Source: an uncultured Clostridium sp. (GTDB lineage Bacteria; Bacillota_A; Clostridia; Lachnospirales; Lachnospiraceae). From it: a stretch of 5,172 nucleotides of DNA. Below the pieces are notes generated by a model. The model was not told where the DNA came from. It saw only the letters and a list, made by a program, of their open reading frames with translations, and did no database searches. The stretch spans positions 1-5,172 of the forward strand of contig USQV01000090.1 in NCBI GenBank assembly GCA_900556965.1, given 5' to 3'. Of the stretch, positions 1-5,172 are shown piece by piece. The translations under genes and the position numbers were made by a program. Numbering within the stretch: the stretch's first letter is position 1; each line of letters starts with the position of its first letter.

Positions 1-13
1 AGCGACTGCGTTC

Positions 14-50
14 ATGAGCAAGTAGCGAAGCGGATTGCGAATGTCCGCTT
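14..50 (+). repeat. 37-nt hairpin-forming repeat, left copy
   Basis: This stretch matches the reverse complement of 5122-5158 at 36 of 37 positions; the one difference is G43 here against A in the other copy. Similarity fades quickly on both sides, with scattered matches to about position 54. Inside it, 28-35 (AAGCGGAT) pairs with 43-50 (GTCCGCTT) around the loop TGCGAAT, the last pair being a T-G that would be a U-G wobble in RNA. Outside, GTAG (22-25) can pair with CTAC (53-56) across a 2x2 internal loop. No transposase or terminator U-tract is attached. It looks like a REP-type dispersed extragenic palindrome, but only two copies are visible here, so dispersal through the genome is an inference. 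Confidence 0.8.
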
Positions 51-55
51 TACTA

Positions 56-71
56 CGATAGTTTTCTATCG
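56..71. other. Short perfect hairpin (CGATAG-TTTT-CTATCG)
   Basis: A 6-bp perfect inverted repeat with a TTTT loop, starting six bases after the left repeat copy and touching the outer arm of its extended stem. There is no T-tract after it, so it is not a convincing intrinsic terminator. It is absent beside the right repeat copy, so it is not part of the repeat. Its function is unknown. Confidence 0.45.
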
Positions 72-198
72 ACAGGCTTCCGCATTTGTCAATGGTTTTT
101 GTGTCAGTTTCCGTCGAAATATTGAATTTTATAAGATGTGTACAAAGATCAGAAAAAAAGAAGATTGTCGGTTTCGAGGTTAATAACCGGGGAAAAAT

Positions 199-228
199 TG
201 TGGATAATGTGGATAACTCTGTGTATAA
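199..228 (-). promoter_or_regulatory. DnaA-box array A (three boxes)
   Basis: Two exact TGTGGATAA boxes abut with no gap (199-207 and 208-216). A third box, TGTGTATAA (220-228), follows after 3 bp. The start-to-start distances are 9 and 12 bp, and all face the same way. Closely spaced head-to-tail boxes of this kind suit cooperative DnaA-ATP loading. Confidence 0.85.
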
Positions 229-240
229 CTGGTTTTTGCG

Positions 241-257
241 ATAAATTTGGCATTTAT
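241..257. other. AT-rich inverted repeat between the two DnaA-box arrays
   Basis: ATAAAT (241-246) and ATTTAT (252-257) form a perfect 6-bp inverted repeat around the 5-nt centre TTGGC. It sits in the 57-bp gap between the two box arrays. It may be a protein-binding dyad or simply AT-rich sequence; the sequence alone cannot decide. Confidence 0.35.
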
Positions 258-285
258 TGGAGTGGACAATTTTCAACAGGATCCA

Positions 286-313
286 TGTGGATAATTGTGG
301 ATAAAGTGGATAA
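286..313 (-). promoter_or_regulatory. DnaA-box array B (two exact boxes plus one near-match)
   Basis: Two exact TGTGGATAA boxes (286-294 and 296-304) are separated by 1 bp. The third 9-mer, AGTGGATAA (305-313), follows directly and differs only in its first base. The start-to-start distances are 10 and 9 bp, close to one helical turn, in the same orientation as array A. A short A-tract and AT-rich DNA lie just to the right. Confidence 0.8.
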
Positions 314-390
314 GAAAAAAATCGAATGTATGGTTTGTGCAATTTGCTGGTTTACAATAATTTATGACAGCCGAACACGGAATTCCATCA

Positions 391-409
391 TGCATTCTTC
401 CGAAATGCA
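391..409. other. Short inverted repeat upstream of the yczE promoter
   Basis: TGCATT (391-396) and AATGCA (404-409) form a perfect 6-bp inverted repeat with a 7-nt centre, ending 21 bp before the -35 box of the promoter ahead of the yczE-like gene. It could be an operator, but no known repressor site is recognised and dyads of this size also arise by chance. Confidence 0.25.
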
Positions 410-430
410 CGGGTTTGTTTGGCGAATCTA

Positions 431-458
431 TTGACAAAAGCAATGAATTCGATATGAT
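431..458 (+). promoter_or_regulatory. Sigma-A-type promoter for the yczE-like gene
   Basis: A perfect -35 box TTGACA (431-436) is followed after 16 bp by TATGAT (453-458), which matches the -10 consensus at five of six positions. The start of transcription would fall near 465, giving a leader of roughly 57 nt. A further TATAAT at 498-503 lacks a well-spaced -35 box and lies too close to the ribosome binding site to be a good alternative. Confidence 0.7.
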
Positions 459-506
459 AGAAAATGGACTGTTACAGGCAGAAAATAGATCGTGCATTAT
501 AATGTA

Positions 507-513
507 AGAGGGG
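507..513 (+). promoter_or_regulatory. Ribosome binding site of the yczE-like gene
   Basis: AGAGGGG lies 8 nt before the ATG at 522, a normal Shine-Dalgarno spacing. It supports this start over downstream methionines. Confidence 0.75.
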
Positions 514-521
514 TATAAAAA

Positions 522-1214
522 ATGAAAAACAAACAGAATGTCCTAAAGGACAGAGGGATCAGGACCTTAATGGCAGCCGCCGGGCTTTTTGTGTGCTCAG
601 CCGGTACGTATTGCCAGATGCAGGCAAGTCTTGGAATGTCACCCTGGGAGGCTTTAAATCAGGGCCTCGCTCTGCAGTTCCATACGACTTATGGGGCGGC
701 ATGTATAGCGGTAGCGCTTCTGGTGGTGGCTGTTGACCTGCTCTTAAAAGAAAAGATCGGGATCGGGACTCTGCTGGATGCCGTTCTGGTGGGAAGCTTT
801 GTAGATATGTGGGTCGTTGGGAAATTCGTTCCCGTTCCGGCCTCTCTGCCTGGAAAGCTGTGTCTGCTGTTTGCAGGGAGCGTTATTCTCTGCTTCGGAC
901 AGGCATTATATATGAAAGCCGGGCTTTGCTGCGGCCCGAGAGATGCTTTGATGGTAGGTATCGGAAAAAAGGTGAGCCGGGTTCCCATCGGCTTTGTAAA
1001 TATTTCTATACTGGCAGCGGTGCTGGCACTCTGTATTCCGCTTAAAAGCCCCATCGGACTCGGAACCGTGATCTGTGCCTTCGGAAACGGGATCGTAATG
1101 GAAGGAGTATTCCGTCTTGTACACTTTAAACCGCGTCAGGTGATCCATGAAAGCATTGCCCAGACATTTCGTGAGATATTCATGGGCTATCGATTAAATG
1201 TTACTAAATTGTAA
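522..1214 (+). CDS. yczE: YczE-type integral membrane protein (COG2364-like)
   Basis: A 230-residue hydrophobic protein that I recognise as a member of the YczE/YyaS-type membrane protein family. The supporting motifs are LGMSPWEALNQGLA (residues 37-50), a GIGTLLDAVLVGSFVD segment (80-95), AGLCCGPRDALMVGI (133-147) and PIGLGTVICAFGNGI (177-191). These give the repeated small-residue patterns typical of the family. About six hydrophobic stretches are visible, near residues 16-32, 58-75, 82-103, 113-131, 158-173 and 179-200. There is a basic N-terminus and a soluble C-terminal tail of about 30 residues. It should sit in the cytoplasmic membrane. The biochemical role of the family is not settled; a Bacillus YczE has been linked to lipopeptide production, which cannot be carried over to this gene. 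The start is supported by a well-placed AGAGGGG. It has its own promoter, and no hairpin terminator separates it from secA, so some read-through is possible. Confidence 0.82.
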   Translation: MKNKQNVLKDRGIRTLMAAAGLFVCSAGTYCQMQASLGMSPWEALNQGLALQFHTTYGAACIAVALLVVAVDLLLKEKIGIGTLLDAVLVGSFVDMWVVGKFVPVPASLPGKLCLLFAGSVILCFGQALYMKAGLCCGPRDALMVGIGKKVSRVPIGFVNISILAAVLALCIPLKSPIGLGTVICAFGNGIVMEGVFRLVHFKPRQVIHESIAQTFREIFMGYRLNVTKL

Positions 1215-1230
1215 AAAAATAATGAAGTGA

Positions 1231-1259
1231 TTGAATAAAGTCCTTTTAGGTGATAAAAT
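1231..1259 (+). promoter_or_regulatory. Sigma-A-type promoter for secA-prfB
   Basis: TTGAAT (1231-1236, four of six to TTGACA) is separated by exactly 17 bp from TAAAAT (1254-1259, five of six to TATAAT). A TG one base before the -10 box (1251-1252) makes it an extended -10 promoter. Transcription would start near 1266, giving a leader of about 78 nt before secA. It lies just after the stop of the yczE-like gene, so secA-prfB need not depend on read-through. Confidence 0.7.
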
Positions 1260-1276
1260 ATAAAGGATTGTATTAT

Positions 1277-1290
1277 AGGATATTTATCCT
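1277..1290 (+). promoter_or_regulatory. Small dyad in the predicted secA leader
   Basis: AGGATA (1277-1282) and TATCCT (1285-1290) are perfect inverted arms around TT; as RNA this would be a 5-bp stem with a 4-nt loop. It lies about 11-25 nt after the predicted transcription start. It could be an operator or a weak 5' hairpin. It does not mask the ribosome binding site and resembles no riboswitch I know. Confidence 0.3.
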
Positions 1291-1330
1291 CGGCAGATGT
1301 TTGGGGATGACGGAATTAGTTAAAGGTATT

Positions 1331-1335
1331 AGGAG
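1331..1335 (+). promoter_or_regulatory. Ribosome binding site of secA
   Basis: AGGAG lies 8 nt before the ATG at 1344. The protein begins directly with the conserved SecA N-terminus, so site and start agree. Confidence 0.8.
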
Positions 1336-1343
1336 CGTGCAGA

Positions 1344-3923
1344 ATGAATCTAGTTGAGAAAGTGTTTGGAACGCACAGTGAACGGGAATTAAAGTTAATT
1401 TACCCGATTATTGATAAAATTGAAAAGCTTCGCCCGGAGATGCAGGCCAAGAGCGATGACGAGCTGAAGGATCAGACCAGAAAGTTTAAAGAACGTCTGA
1501 AAAACGGAGAAACGCTGGATGCGATCCTGCCGGAGGCGTTTGCTACGGTCAGAGAGGCAGCAAAGCGTGTCCTCAATATGGAACATTATCCGGTTCAGCT
1601 GATCGGTGGTGTCGTTCTCCATCAGGGACGTATTGCCGAGATGAAGACAGGTGAAGGTAAGACTCTGGTATCCACTTGTCCGGCTTACCTGAATGCCCTT
1701 GCAGGAAAAGGCGTACAGATCGTAACAGTCAATGACTATCTGGCAAAGCGTGACGCAGAGTGGATGGGCCGTGTCCATGAATTTTTAGGACTGAAGGTCG
1801 GAGTCGTATTAAACTCCATGACATCAGATGAACGAAAGGCTGCATATAATTGCGATATCACATACGTTACCAATAATGAGCTGGGTTTTGATTATCTTCG
1901 TGACAACATGGCCATTTATAAAGAGCAGATGGTTCTCCGCGACCTGAACTACTGTATCATCGACGAGGTGGACTCTGTTCTTATCGATGAAGCAAGAACT
2001 CCGCTTATTATTTCCGGCCAGAGCGGAAAATCAACAAAGCTCTACGAGGTATGTGATGTTCTGGCAAGGCAGCTGACCCGCGGTGAGGAATCTGCCGAGT
2101 TTAACAAATTTAATGCCATTATGGGTGAGGAGATCGAGGAGACCGGAGACTTTATCGTAAATGAAAAAGATAAGGTCGTAAACCTTACGGCAGAGGGCGT
2201 AAAAAAGGTCGAGGAGTTCTTCCATATTGAAAACTTAGCAGACCCGGAGAATCTGGAGATCCAGCATAATATCATCCTTGCCCTCCGTGCCAACTACCTG
2301 ATGTTCCGCGATAAGGATTATGTGGTAAAGGATGACGAGGTTCTGATTGTCGATGAATTTACAGGCCGTATCATGCCGGGCCGCCGTTACTCCGATGGTC
2401 TTCATCAGGCGATCGAGGCCAAGGAGCATGTAAACGTAAGGAGAGAATCCAAGACTCTGGCTACCATTACATTCCAGAACTTTTTTAATAAATTCCAGAA
2501 GAAGGCCGGTATGACCGGTACGGCCCAGACAGAGGAAAGAGAATTCCGCAATATTTACGAAATGGACGTAATCGTGATCCCGACAAACCGTCCGGTGATC
2601 CGTAAAGATCTGGATGATGCGGTATACAAGACGAAGAAAGAAAAATTCCATGCAGTTGTGGAGGAGATCGTAAAGACCCATGAAAAGGGACAGCCGGTCC
2701 TTGTAGGTACAATCACCATCGAGACCTCCGAAATGCTGAGCCACATGCTCAAAAAGCGGGGTATCCCTCATAAAGTCCTGAATGCAAAGTTCCATGAGCT
2801 GGAGGCCGAGATCGTTGCTGAGGCCGGCGTACATGGTGCGGTTACGATTGCCACCAACATGGCAGGACGTGGTACGGATATTAAACTGGATGACGAATCC
2901 AAGGCTCTGGGCGGACTTAAGATCATCGGTACAGAGCGTCATGAATCCAGACGAATCGATAACCAGTTACGCGGACGTTCCGGACGTCAGGGAGATCCGG
3001 GTGAATCCAGATTCTACCTGTCCCTTGAGGATGACCTGATGCGTCTGTTCGGCTCAGATAAGCTCATGAGCATGTTCAATGCCCTCGGTGTACCGGAAAA
3101 TGAGCAGATCGAGCATAAGATGCTTTCCAGCGCGATCGAGAAGGCACAGAAGAAGATCGAGACAAACAACTACGGAATCCGTGAAAATCTGTTAAAATAC
3201 GATGAGGTCATGAATGAGCAGCGTGAGGTCGTTTACGCAGAACGTCTTCAGGTCCTCAATGGTGAAAATATGCGCGACGTGATCATGAAGATGATCAATG
3301 ATATCGTCGAAGGTGCAGTGGATATGTCCATTGGTGACGAGCAGTCCGCAGACAAGTGGAATTTCAAGGAGTTAAATGAGCTTCTTCTTCCGATCATCCC
3401 GTTACAGCCGGTGGAGCTTACGGATGAGATCCGGAAAATGAAGAAGGAGGAATTAAAGCATTCCTTAAAAGAAGCTGCTACCAAGTATTATGAGTCCAAA
3501 GAGGCGGAATTCCCGGATTCCGAGCAGATCCGTGAGCTTGAGCGTGTGATCCTCCTCAAGGTGGTAGATAATAAATGGATGTCCCATATCGATGATATGG
3601 ATCAGCTTCGTCAGGGAATCGGTCTTCAGGCATACGGAAACCGTGATCCGTTGGTAGAGTACAAGATGAGCGCTTACGAGATGTTTGACGCGATGTCTTC
3701 TGCGATCCGTGAGGACACAGTCCGGATCCTCTGCCATATCCGCGTAGAGCAGAAGGTAGAGAGAGAACCGGCTGCAAAGGTGACCGGAACCAATAAAGAC
3801 AGCAGTTCAGTGAGAATGCCCCAGAGACGTGCGGCGCAGAAGATCTACCCGAACGATCCGTGTCCGTGCGGTTCCGGAAAGAAATATAAACAGTGCTGCG
3901 GCAGAAAGCCGGCAGGCAAATAA
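1344..3923 (+). CDS. secA: Preprotein translocase ATPase SecA
   Basis: SecA is the cytosolic and membrane-associated ATPase that pushes unfolded preproteins through SecYEG. The 859 residues are close to the usual Firmicutes length of about 840, and the protein is complete. In order it shows: the N-terminal helix and Q-motif region; Walker A GEGKT (103-107); the DEAD-type Walker B DEVD (207-210) followed by [11 protein letters not shown]; the preprotein cross-linking region with VDEFTGR (336-342) nearby; AGMTGTA (388-394); [10 protein letters not shown] in the second helicase fold (503-512); the arginine-finger motif [11 protein letters not shown] (541-551); and the helical scaffold and wing region. 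It ends in a basic linker and the zinc-binding [13 protein letters not shown] (840-852), which has all its Cys residues and contacts phospholipid or SecB-like partners. No catalytic residue appears lost. It is followed by prfB after 15 nt, the standard secA-prfB arrangement. The hpf/raiA gene often found just before secA in Firmicutes is absent. Stop codon TAA. Confidence 0.99.
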   Translation: MNLVEKVFGTHSERELKLIYPIIDKIEKLRPEMQAKSDDELKDQTRKFKERLKNGETLDAILPEAFATVREAAKRVLNMEHYPVQLIGGVVLHQGRIAEMKTGEGKTLVSTCPAYLNALAGKGVQIVTVNDYLAKRDAEWMGRVHEFLGLKVGVVLNSMTSDERKAAYNCDITYVTNNELGFDYLRDNMAIYKEQMVLRDLNYCIIDEVDSVLIDEARTPLIISGQSGKSTKLYEVCDVLARQLTRGEESAEFNKFNAIMGEEIEETGDFIVNEKDKVVNLTAEGVKKVEEFFHIENLADPENLEIQHNIILALRANYLMFRDKDYVVKDDEVLIVDEFTGRIMPGRRYSDGLHQAIEAKEHVNVRRESKTLATITFQNFFNKFQKKAGMTGTAQTEEREFRNIYEMDVIVIPTNRPVIRKDLDDAVYKTKKEKFHAVVEEIVKTHEKGQPVLVGTITIETSEMLSHMLKKRGIPHKVLNAKFHELEAEIVAEAGVHGAVTIATNMAGRGTDIKLDDESKALGGLKIIGTERHESRRIDNQLRGRSGRQGDPGESRFYLSLEDDLMRLFGSDKLMSMFNALGVPENEQIEHKMLSSAIEKAQKKIETNNYGIRENLLKYDEVMNEQREVVYAERLQVLNGENMRDVIMKMINDIVEGAVDMSIGDEQSADKWNFKELNELLLPIIPLQPVELTDEIRKMKKEELKHSLKEAATKYYESKEAEFPDSEQIRELERVILLKVVDNKWMSHIDDMDQLRQGIGLQAYGNRDPLVEYKMSAYEMFDAMSSAIREDTVRILCHIRVEQKVEREPAAKVTGTNKDSSSVRMPQRRAAQKIYPNDPCPCGSGKKYKQCCGRKPAGK

Positions 3924-3924
3924 G

Positions 3925-3930
3925 AGAGGA
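3925..3930 (+). promoter_or_regulatory. Ribosome binding site of prfB
   Basis: AGAGGA begins two bases after the secA stop codon and lies 8 nt before the prfB ATG. Such tight packing with no room for a promoter implies that prfB is translated from the secA transcript. Confidence 0.75.
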
Positions 3931-3938
3931 CGAAATCT

Positions 3939-5075
3939 ATGGTTGAGCTTGATCAGTTTAAATATACATTATCCGCGTATGAGAAGCCACTTCAGGAGGT
4001 AAGGGATTCTCTGAACCTGGATGCCAAGATCAGGCGGATCGATGAGCTTGACAAAACCATGGAGGAGCCCAGCTTCTGGGAAGATGCGGAATTGTCCACA
4101 AGACTTGTAAAAGAAGCAAAAAATCTGAAGGATACGGTTGCCGAATTTAAAAAGATCCAGAACCAGTACGAGGAGCTTGAGCTGATGCTGGAGATGGGAT
4201 ACGAGGAAAATGATCCGGCGATCATCCCGGAAATACAGAAGATGATGGATGAGTTCACGAAGGAGTTTGAAGCACTCCGGCTGCGAACTCTCCTGACCGG
4301 CGAATATGACAGCAATAATGCGATCATGAGGCTGAATGCCGGAGCCGGAGGAACTGAATCCTGTGACTGGTGCAGCATGCTGTACCGCATGTATTGCAGA
4401 TGGGCGGAGAGCAAGGGATATTCTGTAGAAGTGCTTGATTATCTTGACGGCGAGGAAGCCGGGATCAAGTGGGTAACGATGCAGATCAATGGCGAGAATG
4501 TCTTCGGATATCTGAAGTCAGAGAGGGGAGTCCACCGCTTAGTGCGCATCTCTCCCTTCAACTCCAATGGTAAGCGTCAGACCTCCTTTGTATCCTGCGA
4601 TGTAATGCCCGATATCGAGGAAGATCTGGATGTTGAGATCAACCCGGAGGATCTGCGGATCGATACGTATCGTTCCAGTGGAGCCGGCGGTCAGCATATC
4701 AACAAGACATCTTCGGCTGTCCGGATCACTCATATCCCGACAGGGATCGTGGTTCAGTGTCAGAATGAGCGTTCTCAGTTCCAGAATAAGGAAAGAGCCA
4801 TGCAGATGCTGAAGGCAAAGCTTTATATGTTAAAGCAGCAGGAAAATGCCGAGAAGATCTCTGACATCCGCGGTGATGTCAAGGAGATTGCATGGGGAAG
4901 CCAGATCCGTTCCTATGTACTCCAGCCGTATACATTGATCAAGGATCATCGGACCGGATATGAAAGCGGTAATGTCGGAAGCGTGTTAGATGGCGGGATC
5001 GATGGCTTTATCAGCGCATATCTGAAATGGGAAAGCCTCGGAAGGCCCCAGATCAAGGGCGGAGAAGTAGAGTAG
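3939..5075 (+). CDS. prfB: Peptide chain release factor 2 (RF2), continuous reading frame
   Basis: RF2 recognises UAA and UGA stop codons in the ribosomal A site and triggers release of the finished protein. The 378 residues hold an N-terminal coiled helical domain (about 1-110), the stop-codon-reading tripeptide SPF (205-207), which marks RF2 rather than RF1 (PxT), and the catalytic GGQ (250-252) within SGAGGQHINKTSSAVRITH. Both motifs fall at the same residue numbers as in E. coli RF2, so the N-terminus is full length and the start is right. In many bacteria prfB needs a +1 frameshift at an in-frame UGA at codon 26. Here codons 25-26 are CTG AAC (Leu-Asn) and the frame is open throughout, so that autoregulation is absent. 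It is probably co-transcribed with secA. Its own stop is TAG, read by RF1, not RF2. It ends in a short acidic tail. Confidence 0.98.
   Translation: MVELDQFKYTLSAYEKPLQEVRDSLNLDAKIRRIDELDKTMEEPSFWEDAELSTRLVKEAKNLKDTVAEFKKIQNQYEELELMLEMGYEENDPAIIPEIQKMMDEFTKEFEALRLRTLLTGEYDSNNAIMRLNAGAGGTESCDWCSMLYRMYCRWAESKGYSVEVLDYLDGEEAGIKWVTMQINGENVFGYLKSERGVHRLVRISPFNSNGKRQTSFVSCDVMPDIEEDLDVEINPEDLRIDTYRSSGAGGQHINKTSSAVRITHIPTGIVVQCQNERSQFQNKERAMQMLKAKLYMLKQQENAEKISDIRGDVKEIAWGSQIRSYVLQPYTLIKDHRTGYESGNVGSVLDGGIDGFISAYLKWESLGRPQIKGGEVE
4002..4016 (+). other. Position of the lost prfB programmed frameshift site
   Basis: Codons 22-26 read AGG GAT TCT CTG AAC. In E. coli the same codon numbers are AGG GGG TAT CTT TGA C, the frameshift signal. 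The AGG at codon 22 is retained and a strong AGGAGG lies just upstream (3994-3999), but the slippery CTT and in-frame TGA are gone and the single extra base is missing. This agrees with loss of the signal from a frameshifted ancestor. The direction of change is inferred from family knowledge. Confidence 0.6.
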
Positions 5076-5121
5076 CATAACAGAGCAACGTATTAATTAG
5101 ATACCGGATGCATGTAAAGTC
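5076..5121. other. Short intergenic stretch after prfB, no gene or terminator seen
   Basis: These bases between the prfB stop and the right repeat contain no reading frame with a ribosome binding site and no hairpin followed by a T-run. The end of the secA-prfB transcript is therefore not visible, unless the repeat hairpin that follows helps to form it. Confidence 0.5.
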
Positions 5122-5158
5122 AAGCGGATATTCGCAATCCGCTTCGCTACTTGCTCAT
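5122..5158 (-). repeat. 37-nt hairpin-forming repeat, right (inverted) copy
   Basis: Reverse complement of 14-50 with a single difference. Its internal stem is perfect over 8 bp: AAGCGGAT (5122-5129) with ATCCGCTT (5137-5144) around a 7-nt loop. The copy lies 46 nt after prfB and ends 14 nt before the window edge, while the left copy begins 13 nt from the other edge. On the plus strand the stem is not followed by a T-tract, so it is not a standard intrinsic terminator, although it could stabilise the 3' end of the secA-prfB mRNA. The extra GTAG/CTAC outer pairing of the left copy is not kept here. Confidence 0.8.
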
Positions 5159-5172
5159 AACCGAATAACTGC

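Larger units (their letters stand above)
199..313 (-). other. DnaA-box cluster: oriC-like or DnaA-titrating/regulatory locus
   Basis: The region contains six 9-mers that match or nearly match the DnaA box TTATNCACA read on the minus strand (TGTGNATAA on the plus strand). They lie at 199-207, 208-216, 220-228, 286-294, 296-304 and 305-313. Four are the exact high-affinity form, one has N = A, and the last differs only in its first base. All share one orientation, and a weaker match (TGTGTACAA) lies at 137-145. By chance an exact box would be expected well under once in the whole window on both strands. DnaA binds such boxes to open oriC, to control transcription, or to be titrated. The 70 bp from 301 to 370 are about 71% AT and could supply an unwinding element. 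dnaA, dnaN and rpmH, the usual oriC neighbours, are not in the window, so the exact role is undecided. Confidence 0.85.

Noticed and set aside
1..183. An open frame running from the window edge to a TAA at 181-183, possibly the tail of an upstream gene
   Set aside because: It runs through the hairpin repeat and the AT-rich DNA without recognisable protein character. Only more upstream sequence could show a real gene end.
138..434. A 98-codon open frame on the plus strand across the DnaA-box region
   Set aside because: It lacks a Shine-Dalgarno sequence, and its protein is just the translated 9-mer repeats (runs such as LWIMWI and MWIIVDKVDK). Low-complexity regulatory DNA explains it better than a gene.
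273..497. A 74-codon open frame on the minus strand in the same intergenic region
   Set aside because: It overlaps array B and the promoter of the yczE-like gene, has no ribosome binding site and resembles no known protein.
1297..1357. Two tiny frames in the secA leader: 1297-1323 (8 residues) and 1307-1357 (16 residues, overlapping the secA start)
   Set aside because: Neither has a properly spaced Shine-Dalgarno sequence. A SecM-like arrest peptide or translational coupling cannot be supported from these lengths and contents.
2235..2942. A 235-codon open frame on the minus strand inside secA
   Set aside because: It is a shadow frame of the well-conserved secA coding sequence, with no start signals and no recognisable family.
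4092..4100. TTGTCCACA, one mismatch from a DnaA box
   Set aside because: It is single and isolated, and lies inside prfB coding sequence where the codons explain it.
14..5158. Reading the inverted repeats as the ends of a transposon carrying secA
   Set aside because: There is no transposase or target-site duplication, and the contents are essential core genes in their usual order. A dispersed palindromic repeat is simpler.
1..5172. CRISPR array, tRNA, rRNA or known riboswitch
   Set aside because: No regularly spaced repeats with spacers and no recognisable structural RNA sequence were found on either strand.

Overview
The window looks like chromosomal DNA from a Gram-positive Clostridia-type bacterium, most likely a gut Lachnospiraceae member. 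This rests on the adjacent secA-prfB pair typical of Firmicutes, a Firmicutes-sized SecA, AGGAG-type ribosome binding sites 8 nt before every start, moderate GC coding DNA and AT-rich intergenic DNA. The family-level assignment is an inference from overall look, not from a search.

Layout. Positions 1-521 carry no convincing gene. They hold one copy of a 37-nt hairpin-forming repeat (14-50), a short perfect hairpin (56-71), and a striking cluster of DnaA boxes (199-313): four exact copies of TGTGGATAA (complement of TTATCCACA), one TGTGTATAA and one near-match, all in one orientation, in two tight arrays about 57 bp apart. AT-rich DNA and a sigma-A-like promoter (431-458) follow. Next come a YczE-type membrane protein gene (522-1214), a 129-bp intergenic region with a second sigma-A-like promoter (1231-1259) and a small dyad in the predicted leader, secA (1344-3923), and prfB for release factor 2 (3939-5075) only 15 nt after secA. 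The last 97 bp contain no gene but hold a second copy of the 37-nt repeat, inverted relative to the first (5122-5158).

How the parts fit. secA and prfB are almost certainly co-transcribed from the promoter before secA: SecA drives Sec-dependent export and RF2 ends translation at UAA/UGA. The yczE gene has its own promoter and no obvious functional tie to the pair. prfB is a continuous frame with no sign of the classic autoregulatory +1 frameshift site; codons 25-26 read CTG AAC where E. coli has CTT TGA.

The genes are ordinary housekeeping genes, and I see no new multi-gene system. The best lead is the DnaA-box cluster, which looks like part of a replication origin or a DnaA-titrating/regulatory locus but has no dnaA, dnaN or rpmH within the window. 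The second lead is the inverted pair of hairpin repeats lying 13-14 nt from the two ends. That pattern could mean the window is an assembly contig broken at a dispersed repeat.
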